DNA of 64,000 nt from Candidatus Nitrosotenuis cloacae (GCF_026768455.1 NZ_JAPPVQ010000006.1:104314-168313); one strand, 5' to 3'. Positions 8,571-18,207 are shown, numbered from the stretch's first letter. Notes: generated from the sequence alone by a model not told the origin. Numbers and translations: made by a program.

Positions 8571-8735
8571 ATGGGCCTGTTCAAAAAAAAGTCCGATGAA
8601 AACGAGACAAAATGCAAGACATGCGGACTGGAACTCCATGACCCTGAGCGCCTAAAGAGGCACACGAAAAAGGCACACGGACACCTGCCTGCCAAGAAAA
8701 TGGATCCTCAGGGCAGCGAAGGCAGCCTCTGGTAA
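8571..8735 (+). CDS. C2H2 zinc-finger protein (54 aa)
   Basis: 54 residues, MGLFKKKSDENETKCKTCGL..., with a single classical C2H2 finger: C-x2-C-x12-H-x4-H (CKTCG ... RLKRHTKKAH). Lysine-rich flanks suggest nucleic-acid contact. The TATA box at about 8534-8545 places transcription start at the ATG, so it is likely leaderless. Single C2H2 fingers of this size are common in Nitrososphaerota; targets unknown. It abuts the convergent next gene. Confidence 0.8.
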   Translation: MGLFKKKSDENETKCKTCGLELHDPERLKRHTKKAHGHLPAKKMDPQGSEGSLW

Positions 8736-8951
8736 TCACTTTAGGTCTTGTTCTTTTATACCGCTGGTCTCTATCTCAAATCTCAGCGGTGCCGGAAGAT
8801 CCGCATACGCCTTTTCTATCAAAACCTTGATCTGGTCGTCTGGCACTTGGACCTTTCTTAGAAGGTTTCCGCGCTGGTGCGCAAACGCATTCTTCCAGAA
8901 TCTGGCCCCGTCGAACGTCCCAATCTTTGGCAGGTACTTTGAAGACCTCAA
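8736..8951 (-). CDS. Conserved hypothetical protein (71 aa)
   Basis: 71 residues from a TTG at 8951 (MRSSKYLPKIGTFDGARFWK); AGAGG precedes the TTG and an in-frame stop lies just upstream, so no longer version exists. Basic N-terminal half, acidic C-terminal half with a helix (DDQIKVLIEKAYADL). No motif recognised. It meets the zinc-finger gene end to end with no spacer, which supports both ends. Confidence 0.55.
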   Translation of the reverse strand: MRSSKYLPKIGTFDGARFWKNAFAHQRGNLLRKVQVPDDQIKVLIEKAYADLPAPLRFEIETSGIKEQDLK

Positions 8952-9011
8952 GTTCCTCTGGCTTTATCTTTCCTCATTAAAAACACTCACACAGACGTGA
9001 TTTTTGCGGTA

Positions 9012-9134
9012 TCAGGGATAAACTGCAGCCTCTGTGAAGCTAGGCAGGCCATAAGTGCACTCTATGGAGCAATATTTCGTGTCCGGTGGCATGTTTGACA
9101 AGTCTTTTCCGCATGTCTTGCATCTGCCTTCCAT
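9012..9134 (-). CDS. Zinc-finger microprotein (40 aa)
   Basis: 40 residues: MEGRCKTCGKDLSNM..., then KYCSIECTYGL and a short tail. The C-x2-C ... C-x3-C arrangement resembles short treble-clef fingers in which the second pair starts a helix. The same pattern recurs in the 31-residue product at 24328-24423 (RCKHCGKEF ... FCSLECA), so these look like one micro-family. Function unknown. Confidence 0.7.
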   Translation of the reverse strand: MEGRCKTCGKDLSNMPPDTKYCSIECTYGLPSFTEAAVYP

Positions 9135-9222
9135 GAGTGTGTGTCATTTTGTAAATCTATAATCTGATCTTATTTTGAAATGAACATACAGCATGATGGT
9201 CTTACGCTCATAACTTTACGTT

Positions 9223-10740
9223 CTACGACAAAAAGCCGAACAGTCCGGAGCCTATTGCGGAAAACGCGCTTCCGATCTGATCAAAAATGCTCTTTTCTTC
9301 CTTCTCCTTACTGTACTTGATTTCCGGCGGCTCTTGTACTACTTTTTGTGGGTGCTCTATTTTCACCGGCTCTGGTTTTTCTGTCTCATCCTTGTGGAGC
9401 TCTACGTATTTTGCCCTTACCTTCTCAAGATTGTTCTGAGCTACTGAAAATGTCGGATCATCTTCTAGAATCGAATTGTAGACTGTGATCGCCTTGTCAA
9501 TCTCCCCAAGATGCACCAGCGCATTTGCCTTGTTGTTCAGCGCCGGCATATATTCTGGGTCTATCTCCAGTGCGGATTCATAATACGCAATTGCCATCTC
9601 GTACTGACCCATCTTTGATAGTGCGGCCCCCTTGTTGGCATAGATCTCCGCCCGTTCCGGATTTTCAATCAATGCCTTGTCAAAATATGATATTGCCTGA
9701 TCGTATTTGCACAGTCTCATGAGAGCAGGACCCATTCCATCGTAGTATGCTATCGAATCTGCAAGCTCGCTTGCGTCGCAGTTTAGCGTGATCTCGTTTA
9801 GCATTATTCCCAACTGCTTGTCCTCAACTGAGAGATTGTCCGTAATGCGAGGCTCTGGTTCTATCTGCCTTGCCGGCTCCTGTCTTGGCTCGGGTTTCGG
9901 GATTGGCTCAGCTTTCGGCGTTGTCTTTGGCTCAGCCTTTGCCGGCTGATACGTCTCTGCCTTTTTTGGTGCAGGCTTTGACTCGTCTTGTTTTACGACT
10001 ATCTGCGGTTGCACTGGAGTATCAGCTTTTGGTGCAGTCTGAGGCGCATTTACAAAATCAAATGTCGTGATCAGCTTTGTGTTTGCATAGTGAGCCTTTA
10101 CCGAGTATGTTCCGGCCGTCTTGAAGTTAACTCCCTCCTTTGCCAGAAACGACGTGGAGAATCTGAGATCAGGCCCGATATTTGCAATGTAAAATCCACC
10201 GGGGGAGTCGTCCGGATTGTGTATTCCGATCAGGACGGTCGGCTCGGAGACTGCAGACACTGCGCCCGATATCGTGACGAAATCGTCGTTTTTGTACGAC
10301 TTTTTGTCCGTGTCCAAGGCTACAACCTTCGGAATTGTCTGCGGAATCTCCGGGACAAGATCCGGCACATCGTCTGCTATGACGTCAAATGTGGTATATG
10401 CACTGTCCTGACCGTACTCTACTGTAATCAGATAGACGCCGGATTTGTCGTAGAATGCAGAATCAAGCGTTATTATCTTCGTAAATGTGCCGTCCCCGTC
10501 AATCTCTATGTTGTTTGCAGACAGGATCTCCCCATCCGGATCAAAGATGCTCATTGCGACCACCGGCATCTTCCAGTTCTCTACGTATCCTGAAACCACC
10601 ATGGTATCATCCGTGAAATACTCGACGTTGTCTGTTTCCACGATGATGGAAACACCTTCTGCAAATATTGGAATTGTGACAAACAGTAGCAACAGTAATA
10701 CTAGAACTGGTGGTAGTAGCTGTCCTCGTCTGAGGCTCAA
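9223..10740 (-). CDS. Secreted or membrane-anchored TPR protein with Ig-like domains
   Basis: 505 residues from the TTG at 10740, chosen because it gives a textbook signal peptide (MSLRRGQLLPPVLVLLLLLF...IFAEG); an in-frame ATG at 10860 would put 40 residues ahead of it. Then two beta-sandwich domains of about 95 residues (SIIVETDNVEYFTDDTMVVS..., VALDTDKKSYKNDDFVTISG...), a Lys/Pro/Ala/Glu-rich linker, and three to four TPR repeats (KALIENPERAEIYANKGAAL, SALEIDPEYMPALNNKANAL). It probably acts at the cell surface as an interaction scaffold. A TTAAATA box sits upstream of the TTG. Confidence 0.8.
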   Translation of the reverse strand: MSLRRGQLLPPVLVLLLLLFVTIPIFAEGVSIIVETDNVEYFTDDTMVVSGYVENWKMPVVAMSIFDPDGEILSANNIEIDGDGTFTKIITLDSAFYDKSGVYLITVEYGQDSAYTTFDVIADDVPDLVPEIPQTIPKVVALDTDKKSYKNDDFVTISGAVSAVSEPTVLIGIHNPDDSPGGFYIANIGPDLRFSTSFLAKEGVNFKTAGTYSVKAHYANTKLITTFDFVNAPQTAPKADTPVQPQIVVKQDESKPAPKKAETYQPAKAEPKTTPKAEPIPKPEPRQEPARQIEPEPRITDNLSVEDKQLGIMLNEITLNCDASELADSIAYYDGMGPALMRLCKYDQAISYFDKALIENPERAEIYANKGAALSKMGQYEMAIAYYESALEIDPEYMPALNNKANALVHLGEIDKAITVYNSILEDDPTFSVAQNNLEKVRAKYVELHKDETEKPEPVKIEHPQKVVQEPPEIKYSKEKEEKSIFDQIGSAFSAIGSGLFGFLS

Positions 10741-10917
10741 TTCTGATTGCCGTGACCTAAATTTTGTATTTAACAATCTCGTATAATTTGTACCTGTTTC
10801 TTTTATCTGTCCAAATTCGATCATACTCGACAGGTCAGGAACGTGCTTAGCTTGGCTCATAAACTGGAAAGATCACGATCACAAGGCTTATTGTACGTAA
10901 AATACAACTCCGCATGT

Positions 10918-11304
10918 TTGAATCGCATCATGCTCCTCAGCTGTGCGGCGCTGCTGTGTGTCTGCCTTGTCTCTGACAAGGCGTTTGCAAAGGAGTTTAC
11001 CATCAATCTTAAAGAATCGCTCACCGTGGATTCTAACGACAAAAAACCGCAGGACTCCAAGAACAAGGATGCAAAAAAACAAACAAAGGACACCAAAGCA
11101 AAGGTTGTAAAAAAGACAGTCAAAGACAAGGGCGCAAAAAAAGATACCAATCTTGACAAAAAGGATCCAGCAAAGAAGGCAAAGCCCGACAAGGCAAAAA
11201 CCGCCAAGGACATAAAGGAAAAATCCGTGAAACCAAAGCCGCTCAAGACGCCAAGCAAGACAAAACATGATGCGGCAAAGAATTCTATTAGTAACGTACG
11301 ATAA
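10918..11304 (+). CDS. Secreted lysine-rich low-complexity protein
   Basis: 128 residues from the TTG at 10918 (MNRIMLLSCAALLCVCLVSD), or 124 from the ATG at 10930. Either start gives a signal peptide cleaved near AFA-KEF. TATA-like GTAAAATACA about 25-30 bp upstream supports this region over an in-frame TTG at 10843. After a short beta strand the rest is almost only Lys, Asp, Ala, Thr and Pro (KKDPAKKAKPDKAKTAKDIK), hence disordered and strongly basic. It may bind the cell wall or nucleic acid or be cross-linked; function unknown. It is divergent from the TPR protein. Confidence 0.65.
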   Translation: MNRIMLLSCAALLCVCLVSDKAFAKEFTINLKESLTVDSNDKKPQDSKNKDAKKQTKDTKAKVVKKTVKDKGAKKDTNLDKKDPAKKAKPDKAKTAKDIKEKSVKPKPLKTPSKTKHDAAKNSISNVR

Positions 11305-11316
11305 CCAGAATAACAG

Positions 11317-12090
11317 TTGAAGATCCGCCACGTAAAAAACAGCGACAGGGAACAGGTACTCGCATTCTGCCAGAACACATTCTCATGGGGTGACTATATC
11401 CAAAATGTCTGGGACATGTGGATCAGAAAAGGCATGTTCATTGCAGCCGAGAACAAAAAGACACCCGTTGGAATTTGTCACGCCACATTTTCAAAAAACC
11501 AGGTCTGGATTGAGGGTCTGCGAGTCAATCCTGATTTCAGGAGGATGCGGTACGCAAGCAGCCTGGTACTATACACAGAAGAGGCAGCAAAAATGCGCAG
11601 ATGCAGAATCTCCAGAATGCTCATAGCACAGGAAAACCTTCGTTCCCTCAAGCTTGCCAAGTCGCTTGGATATCGCACCGAGGAAAAATGGTGGCTGTAC
11701 TATGTTGCGCCAAAAAAGAAGGCATCCAAGGCAAGGGTTGCAACAAGATACGTCAAAGACTTGGAAGGCAAAACATTTACCGAGTCGTGGAAGTGGTACA
11801 CATTGGACAAAAGCACCATAACAAAACTACTGAGAGAAAAACGAATCATCACGTATGAAAACGCAGTCGGCATATGGAACAAATCCAAAATAGACAGGGA
11901 CGTCCTACAGATAGGATATCTGAGCGGGACAACACCGCACATTGCGCAAATACTTCACTTCATCCAGAACAAGGGATACCATCTCAAGCCAAAGCGCATT
12001 CAGATACTTGCGCAGGACGGAATAGCCCTTGTAGGAAAGGATGTGGACAAAAGAATGCAGTTCTGCCTTATGCGAAAGGAGCTACTTTGA
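11317..12090 (+). CDS. GNAT acetyltransferase with C-terminal extension
   Basis: 257 residues from a TTG. The first 130 residues are a GNAT domain: WIEGLRVNPDFRRMRYASSL is motif A with R-x-x-x-x-A instead of the usual R-x-x-G-x-G/A, then NLRSLKLAKSLGYRTEEKWW is motif B. The remaining 125 residues form a second alpha/beta unit (DLEGKTFTESWKWYTLDKST...) that looks GNAT-like but lacks a clear CoA loop, as in tandem-GNAT proteins. Substrate unknown. It follows the Lys-rich protein gene by 12 bp, so they may be cotranscribed, and it overlaps the convergent helicase gene by 9 bp. Confidence 0.8.
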   Translation: MKIRHVKNSDREQVLAFCQNTFSWGDYIQNVWDMWIRKGMFIAAENKKTPVGICHATFSKNQVWIEGLRVNPDFRRMRYASSLVLYTEEAAKMRRCRISRMLIAQENLRSLKLAKSLGYRTEEKWWLYYVAPKKKASKARVATRYVKDLEGKTFTESWKWYTLDKSTITKLLREKRIITYENAVGIWNKSKIDRDVLQIGYLSGTTPHIAQILHFIQNKGYHLKPKRIQILAQDGIALVGKDVDKRMQFCLMRKELL

Positions 12091-13971
12091 GATTCCCTCA
12101 CATGCGTCTATGAACCATTTTGGCAGATCTTTTCTCTGGTGGTAAATCATCCTCTCCGCCTTTGAATCAAGGACGTATGTGGTGGCATAGTCACCCATGT
12201 GTCTTATGCTTCTGCCCGCCATCTGCAGCAGCCTGAATGCGGACTTGAGGAAGTATCTGCGGTGATCCGGCTCAGAATCGTAGATCTTTTTCATTCTCAA
12301 GTCGTCCACGGTGGGATAGTATGGAGCCTTTACTATTATCTGGAATCTGCTGTCGTCGTCCGGCAGGTTGACGCCGGACTCGAGCCCAGGCGATATCAGA
12401 ACAGAGTTCTTTGACCTTCTGTGTATCTCTAAAACCTCGTATTTGTCCTGCCCGCGAGACACCGGAAGCAGTCTTCCCCTGTGCTCCTCTGAGATGTTCT
12501 GCAGTATGTGCTCCATCTGAGAGTAACTGGTAAGCAGGATCACGCCCCTCTGCTCCGGGCGGATCTTCAGAATCGTCTCTATCTGGGATATGATGCTCTT
12601 TGGAAGCGCGTCGGATGCCTCTATGTACTCTGTCTTTAGAAATATGACCTTCCTGTTCTGCAGCGGGATGTTAGAGTCCTCGTCGATAAAGTAGATCTCG
12701 TCCTCCCTGAAGCCCGTCTCCTTGCAGAACAGTTCACGGTTTATTGTGGCTGACATGAACAGCGTAAGGTCAAAGTCTTGCGTGAGGCCGTCGATGAACC
12801 AGTTTATCTTCCACGGTTTTATCGTCAGTTCGTCAAAGTTGTGGGCCCTCCTGTCGTACTGGCTCTTTGTCTGCACGTCAGTGATGATGTAGTTCTGGTC
12901 CGACGAGTGCAGCCCCTTCTGGAGTATCTTCATCTTTGTGGAATAGTTCTTCAAATCGTTTAGCACGAAATGGTTCACGAATTTGTGGTCGTTCTTGCAG
13001 TTCACGTGGTCGGTACACTTGAGGAACTCCTTGCTCCTGATGTATTCACGTACCTTGGAGCAGCTTGCGCAGTCGCGGCTCATCTTCAGTCCGTGACGGA
13101 TGCAGTGTGCGTGCTTTCTGATGTGGTCCTCGGACTGTAATTCAAGCGTGTGCTCTGCGCACACCTTCAGGGTGGACTGGCGCATCTTGTAACTTTCAGA
13201 AATGGAATCGACGTATTCCCGTATGGACTCTAGCTTGGAGCTTGCGGAAAACTTTGGCATGTCTACTCCTAATATGGCGCCGTAAAACCCGGACAGATTG
13301 GTTGCAAGCTGACTTGATATCTCCTCGTCCAGCTCATGCGCCTCATCGCAGACCAGAAGCTTTCTCTTTGGCATCTCCTCGTCTGAGAGCATGTGGGACA
13401 GGTACGACGCGTACGAGTATACCGCAAAGCTCGACTTTTTTCCAATCTCTATTTGGTCATAGTACTTGCACTTTCTTGGCATGTCCGGGCCCTGGATGGA
13501 CTCGGCAATCGTGCCCTTCTTGGAGATGGTGTAAGACTCGGGATCCGGCTTGTACTGGCAGTCGTTACAGTATCCCTGTGTGCAGTCAAATATCAGATTG
13601 GACTGCTCGCACAAAAACCTCTTCTTTCCGCGAACAGTGTTGATAAAGCCGAACTCGTTTCGGTACTGGTCCTGTAACAGTACGGTGGATGTGAGAATCG
13701 TGGCGGATTTTAGGTATATTGATAGCGCAATTGCAATCCACGATTTGCCAGTCCCGGTGGGCGCAGAAAGGAGGATCTTTTTGTATCCTGACTCTATTGC
13801 GTGCTGGATCTTTTTTATGATATCGCGCTGCTTCTGTGTGGGCTCCTTTCCCGCAAAACTTCCAACCATCTCCAGTGCCTCCATGAGGGATATGGGCTCC
13901 CTGGCCCTTCTTGACTCAATTGACGGCTTTGAGCCTACTGTGACTCTCATTCCGGAGGAATCGAACTGCAA
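12082..13971 (-). CDS. XPD/DinG-like superfamily 2 DNA helicase
   Basis: 629 residues. Walker A APTGTGKSW (about 70-78), DEAH box CDEAHE (208-213), motif VI QMAGRSIRHMGDYAT near the end. Cysteines at about 121, 130, 135, 138 and 168 lie between motifs I and II, where XPD, DinG and FancJ carry a 4Fe-4S cluster. A second Cys/His-rich stretch (about 271-326: C271, H287, H289, C290, C301, C304, C319, C325) falls in the arch region and is unusual. It should unwind DNA 5' to 3' in repair or replication-conflict resolution. Start is the TTG about 25 bp after the TATA-like AGTTATAAGG; an ATG seven codons later is the alternative. Confidence 0.9.
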   Translation of the reverse strand: MQFDSSGMRVTVGSKPSIESRRAREPISLMEALEMVGSFAGKEPTQKQRDIIKKIQHAIESGYKKILLSAPTGTGKSWIAIALSIYLKSATILTSTVLLQDQYRNEFGFINTVRGKKRFLCEQSNLIFDCTQGYCNDCQYKPDPESYTISKKGTIAESIQGPDMPRKCKYYDQIEIGKKSSFAVYSYASYLSHMLSDEEMPKRKLLVCDEAHELDEEISSQLATNLSGFYGAILGVDMPKFSASSKLESIREYVDSISESYKMRQSTLKVCAEHTLELQSEDHIRKHAHCIRHGLKMSRDCASCSKVREYIRSKEFLKCTDHVNCKNDHKFVNHFVLNDLKNYSTKMKILQKGLHSSDQNYIITDVQTKSQYDRRAHNFDELTIKPWKINWFIDGLTQDFDLTLFMSATINRELFCKETGFREDEIYFIDEDSNIPLQNRKVIFLKTEYIEASDALPKSIISQIETILKIRPEQRGVILLTSYSQMEHILQNISEEHRGRLLPVSRGQDKYEVLEIHRRSKNSVLISPGLESGVNLPDDDSRFQIIVKAPYYPTVDDLRMKKIYDSEPDHRRYFLKSAFRLLQMAGRSIRHMGDYATTYVLDSKAERMIYHQRKDLPKWFIDACEGISK

Positions 13972-14086
13972 TGATGACTGGCAATCATGTTTTCCTTATA
14001 ACTGTAGATTGAATGAATTTCAGCTAACTGGAGCTCAACGTTGATTCAATGAAATTGTTGATTAACTGTAATGCCATACTGATTTT

Positions 14087-14215
14087 ATGAAAGCAAAATT
14101 CGCAACCTCGTGCATAGCATGCGGTGACAAGATCTCGCCTGGAAAGGAAATATCAAAGAACGATTCAGGCAAGTGGGTTCACAAGCACTGCGCGCCAGAA
14201 GCAGAACTACTGTAA
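14087..14215 (+). CDS. Small zinc-finger protein (42 aa)
   Basis: 42 residues: MKAKFATSCIACGDKISPGK, then EISKNDSGKWVHKHCAPEAELL. C-x2-C ... W-V-H-x3-C is a short zinc finger of the kind found as add-ons in helicases and nucleases, where Cys-Cys-His-Cys grips one zinc and the G-x-x-I-x-x-G hairpin contacts nucleic acid. It stands alone between the divergent helicase and the dehydrogenase gene. Function unknown. Confidence 0.75.
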   Translation: MKAKFATSCIACGDKISPGKEISKNDSGKWVHKHCAPEAELL

Positions 14216-14260
14216 TTCAATACCAATCGTTTTATTTGATTATACACTATACTGTTTGTC

Positions 14261-15832
14261 TTGATTGAAAATGAGAACACTTGGGGCAGGGCAGTACAGG
14301 CCAACTCCACAGACGAGTTTCACAAAAGGTTTGATCAGGCGCTTGAATTACTAAAAAAAGATCTAGGAAAGGCATATCCTCTCATAATTGGCGGAAAAAA
14401 GATCCAGCCCGAGCAGACATTTGATGTAAGGTCTCCATCGGATACCAGAATTATTCTTGCAAAATTTCCGCTTGCCACAAAGGAGCAGGCGCAGGAGGCA
14501 ATCAGGTGCGCAAAGGAGGCGTTCTATGAGTGGGGTCAGAGCCCGTATGAAAATCAGGTGTCGCTGTTCCGCGATGTAGCAGGCCGGTTTTCGGCACAAA
14601 AGTTCAGACTGGCCGCAATAATATCGATGGAAAATGGAAAAAACAGGCTTGAGGCTATGGGCGAAATAGATGAGACAATAGACTTTCTGAGGTTTTACGC
14701 AGACCAGCTTGAGGCAAACCACGGATTCGTCCGGCCCACCAAGAGCGTAAATCCAAACGAAAAGACACAGTCCGTGCTAAAGCCTTACGGAGTATGGGGA
14801 ATAATCCCACCGTTCAACTTTCCGTCGGCAATCGCAATTGGGATGAGCAGCGGCGCACTGATTACGGCAAACACCGTGGTACTAAAGCCTGCAACCGACA
14901 CCCCGCTGTCGGCATTTCAGTTTGTCGACATGATATACGACAAAGTCCCGGCAGGCGCAATCAATCTAGTCACCGGCAGGGGAGGAGTGGTAGGGCAGGC
15001 AATAATCGAGGATCCGCGTGTGTCGGGAATAGCATTCACCGGATCAAAAGAAGTGGGGCTGTCTGGATTTAGGACGTTCACAAGAGAATCCGCAAAGCCG
15101 TTCATCTCCGAGATGGGCGGAAAAAATCCAGTCATAGTGACAGAGTCTGCTGACTTGGAAAAGGCAACAGACGGAGTTCTACGCGCGGCGTTCGGGTATG
15201 GCGGACAGAAATGCAGCGCGTGCTCGCGGGTATATGTGCAAAAAAACATTGCAAACCAGTTCATGGACAAGCTGGTGTCAAAGACCAAAAATCTGAAGAT
15301 CGGACTCCCATGGGAGAGGGACACGTACCTAGGACCTGTCATCAACGAGTCTGCAAAATCAAAATATGAAAAGGCAGTTGAGCTTGCAAGAAAGGACGGC
15401 AAGATAGTCTTTGGTGGCTCCGTGCTAAGGGATGGAATGTACCAGAACGGGTATTATGTAGAGCCCACAATAGTCACAGACCTGCCCAACGACCACTTGC
15501 TGGTAAAGGACGAGCTGTTCCTTCCGTTTTTGTGCGTGCAGGAGTTTGAGAGCTTTGACGACGCCATAAGACAGGCAAACGACTCCGAATACGGCCTCAC
15601 GGCAGGCATATTCAGCCAGGACAAAAAACAGGTCGACGAGTTCTTTTCAAAGATCGAGGCGGGAGTCACATATGCAAACAGGGCGCAGAGTGCTACAACT
15701 GGAGCAGCGGTTCAGGCGCAGCCGTTCGTAGGGTGGAAGAACTCTGGAATATCCGGCAAGGGAGCAGGCGGCGCATACTACCTGACGCAATTCCTGCGTG
15801 AGCAAACGCAGACCATCTGTAACGAAAGCTGA
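14261..15832 (+). CDS. L-glutamate gamma-semialdehyde (P5C) dehydrogenase
   Basis: 523 residues, aldehyde dehydrogenase superfamily. Catalytic Cys in FGYGGQKCSACSRVYV, a wording typical of RocA/PutA-type 1-pyrroline-5-carboxylate dehydrogenases; general-base Glu in EMGGKNP; NAD site IAFTGSKEVG; oxyanion Asn in IIPPFNFPSA. It should oxidise glutamate semialdehyde to glutamate with NAD+, the last step of proline (and arginine) breakdown. No proline dehydrogenase is in the window. Start is a TTG about 20 bp after GATTATACACTATAC. Confidence 0.9.
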   Translation: MIENENTWGRAVQANSTDEFHKRFDQALELLKKDLGKAYPLIIGGKKIQPEQTFDVRSPSDTRIILAKFPLATKEQAQEAIRCAKEAFYEWGQSPYENQVSLFRDVAGRFSAQKFRLAAIISMENGKNRLEAMGEIDETIDFLRFYADQLEANHGFVRPTKSVNPNEKTQSVLKPYGVWGIIPPFNFPSAIAIGMSSGALITANTVVLKPATDTPLSAFQFVDMIYDKVPAGAINLVTGRGGVVGQAIIEDPRVSGIAFTGSKEVGLSGFRTFTRESAKPFISEMGGKNPVIVTESADLEKATDGVLRAAFGYGGQKCSACSRVYVQKNIANQFMDKLVSKTKNLKIGLPWERDTYLGPVINESAKSKYEKAVELARKDGKIVFGGSVLRDGMYQNGYYVEPTIVTDLPNDHLLVKDELFLPFLCVQEFESFDDAIRQANDSEYGLTAGIFSQDKKQVDEFFSKIEAGVTYANRAQSATTGAAVQAQPFVGWKNSGISGKGAGGAYYLTQFLREQTQTICNES

Positions 15833-15946
15833 ACGCCTGTATTGGTTCAATCTAGGTTTAATCAAACCTGATATAGTTTTTTGATTATCTCATAACCAGA
15901 TGATCACTGCGCAAAACTTAATTGCAATTTTCAGGGGCGTCACATA

Positions 15947-18133
15947 TTGAACACTAAGCTCCTTATCGGAATAGTAGCAATCATCTCCGTTGCGGGATCT
16001 TTTGGAGTGTTTGTATTCCTGATTCCGACCAGCCAGCCATCTGTTCCATATGTGTTTCCACCAGTAGAGTTTGAGGAACCAAAGCAGGTCCCTCTGTCGG
16101 ATTCCCAAGACGTAAAAAAATTCTCCTCGTATGGAGAGATTGAGGAATTCATACTGAATGCACAATCTTCAAGCTATGCATACCCGACACACGGTGGGAT
16201 AAGAGAGCCATTTGTAAGAGTCGATGCACAGTGGAACGGCAGAGAGATGATGGAGACCGACTCTGCACTATCTCCACCGCCGCCAATGCAGCCAACCTCA
16301 TATGAGGACTGGGGCGAGGAATACTCCACTACTAACGTCCAAGTCGAAAACGTCGACGAGCCAGATTTTCTAAAAAATGACAACAAGTACGCATACATCG
16401 TATCGGGGGACAAGCTCACAATAATTGAGGCATACCCGGCAGAATCTGCCAAGATAATACTAAAAATCGGCTTGGACATACCGCAGGGACAGTACCTGCA
16501 GAATATCTTTCTAAACAAGGACAGGTTGGTCGTATTCTATCAGGACCACAAGGAAACGGACTACATACAAGAGTACGGATTTGCCCCATCAAAGATGTAT
16601 TCCGCACTGTCACACGCAGTCATCTTGGACGTATCTGACAAGGAGAACCCGAAGATAGTCAAGGACTATTCCATAAACGGTTACTACAACGGCGCAAGGA
16701 TGATCGGTGACAACGTCTACCTTGTCACAGTAAACGAGGTCAACTATCCAAGACCGATAGTGCCGCTGATTCGCGAGGCATCGGACGTTATAGTCAGGCC
16801 CGACGTGTTCTACTTTGACAACCCGGAACAGTACTACAACTTTAACACGGTAACTGCGTTTGACATATTCGAGGACAGGATAAGCGCGGAAACATTCCTT
16901 ATGTCCGGCTCCGGAACAATTTACGTATCTGAAGACAACATCTACATCACATATCAGAAAAATCTCCCATACAACTACTACCAGATGCAAGAAAAGGACC
17001 GATTCCTTACCGCGATACTGCCTGTCATGCCGTCAGATGTGCAGCAAAAGGTGACTGCCATCATGCAGGACAACACAATCTCAGAGCAGGAAAGATGGGG
17101 CAAGGTATCTGATCTGTTGCAGGAGACGTACAACAGGATGTCCCAATCAGAAAAGTCTGCACTTTTTGAAAAGATCCAGGACGCCGTCTCAAAATACGAC
17201 GACAAGATCCAGCAGCAGACACTCAAAACGGTGGTGCACAAAATCGCGATGAACGACATTGCGCTAAAATACGTGGCAAAGGCCGAGGTGCCAGGAAGGC
17301 TGCTCAACCAGTTTTCCATGGATGAATCGGGGAACCGCTTTAGGATTGCCACTACCATGGAGTATTACTCATACAAGCCGGTTCTGTACAACAACGTGTA
17401 CGTGCTGGACCCAGGCATGAACATAGTAGGAAGTCTTGAAAAGATCGCCCCAGACGAGTCAATCTATTCCACCAGATTCATGGAGGACAGACTGTACATG
17501 GTCACATTCAAGAGAATCGATCCGTTCTTTGTAATAGACATGTCCACTGACACCCCGAAGGTGCTTGGCGCGCTAAAGATTCCAGGATACTCTAACTACC
17601 TGCACCCATATGACGAAAACCACGTAATCGGAATCGGCAAGGACACAAAGGAAAACCAGTACGGGGGAACAGAGGTGCTGGGAGTCAAGGTTGCACTGTT
17701 TGACGTAACCGACGTGACAAATCCTGTGGAACTTGACGTGGAGACCATAGGAAAACAGGGAACCGAGTCAGAAGTATTGTCCGATCACAAGGCACTACTC
17801 TTTGACAGGGAAAAGAACATACTCTCAATTCCAATCTGGGAGCACAACCAGATGGTGTATGACTCTGGCAGACCATATGTGGAGCCAAATGTGTGGCGCG
17901 GATTCTACGTGTATGGGATAAGCACGGACAGCGGATTTGCACTAAAAGGAAAGGTGGTCCACTCCAATTCGACTGGATACGACTATTCCATGGCAAGCAG
18001 ATCGTTTTACATCGGAGACGTTCTGTATACAGTCACGTCAAATTTGATGAAGATGAACGACATCTCGGATCTGCACGAGATAAACCAGCTGAAGCTTCGA
18101 GATGAAGCAAAGATAATTCGGTACATCGACTAG
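15947..18133 (+). CDS. Secreted beta-propeller domain protein
   Basis: 728 residues from a TTG. One N-terminal hydrophobic segment (LLIGIVAIISVAGSFGVFVF) acts as signal or anchor; the rest is extracytoplasmic. Motifs match the archaeal secreted C-terminal beta-propeller family: TTNVQVENVDEPDFLKNDNK near the start of the propeller, repeated DVSDKENPKIV / DVTDVTNPVELD blade strands, and SDHKALLFDREKNILSIPIW late. A helical insertion (about 345-430) interrupts the propeller. Family function is unknown; peptidase or adhesion roles have been guessed. It is monocistronic by spacing. Confidence 0.85.
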   Translation: MNTKLLIGIVAIISVAGSFGVFVFLIPTSQPSVPYVFPPVEFEEPKQVPLSDSQDVKKFSSYGEIEEFILNAQSSSYAYPTHGGIREPFVRVDAQWNGREMMETDSALSPPPPMQPTSYEDWGEEYSTTNVQVENVDEPDFLKNDNKYAYIVSGDKLTIIEAYPAESAKIILKIGLDIPQGQYLQNIFLNKDRLVVFYQDHKETDYIQEYGFAPSKMYSALSHAVILDVSDKENPKIVKDYSINGYYNGARMIGDNVYLVTVNEVNYPRPIVPLIREASDVIVRPDVFYFDNPEQYYNFNTVTAFDIFEDRISAETFLMSGSGTIYVSEDNIYITYQKNLPYNYYQMQEKDRFLTAILPVMPSDVQQKVTAIMQDNTISEQERWGKVSDLLQETYNRMSQSEKSALFEKIQDAVSKYDDKIQQQTLKTVVHKIAMNDIALKYVAKAEVPGRLLNQFSMDESGNRFRIATTMEYYSYKPVLYNNVYVLDPGMNIVGSLEKIAPDESIYSTRFMEDRLYMVTFKRIDPFFVIDMSTDTPKVLGALKIPGYSNYLHPYDENHVIGIGKDTKENQYGGTEVLGVKVALFDVTDVTNPVELDVETIGKQGTESEVLSDHKALLFDREKNILSIPIWEHNQMVYDSGRPYVEPNVWRGFYVYGISTDSGFALKGKVVHSNSTGYDYSMASRSFYIGDVLYTVTSNLMKMNDISDLHEINQLKLRDEAKIIRYID

Positions 18134-18207
18134 CCTCCCACGCGTAATGCATTCATCAACTCGACATACGTAGAAATAGTGTTTTTTCAGTATGTCATTA
18201 CAAGTCT

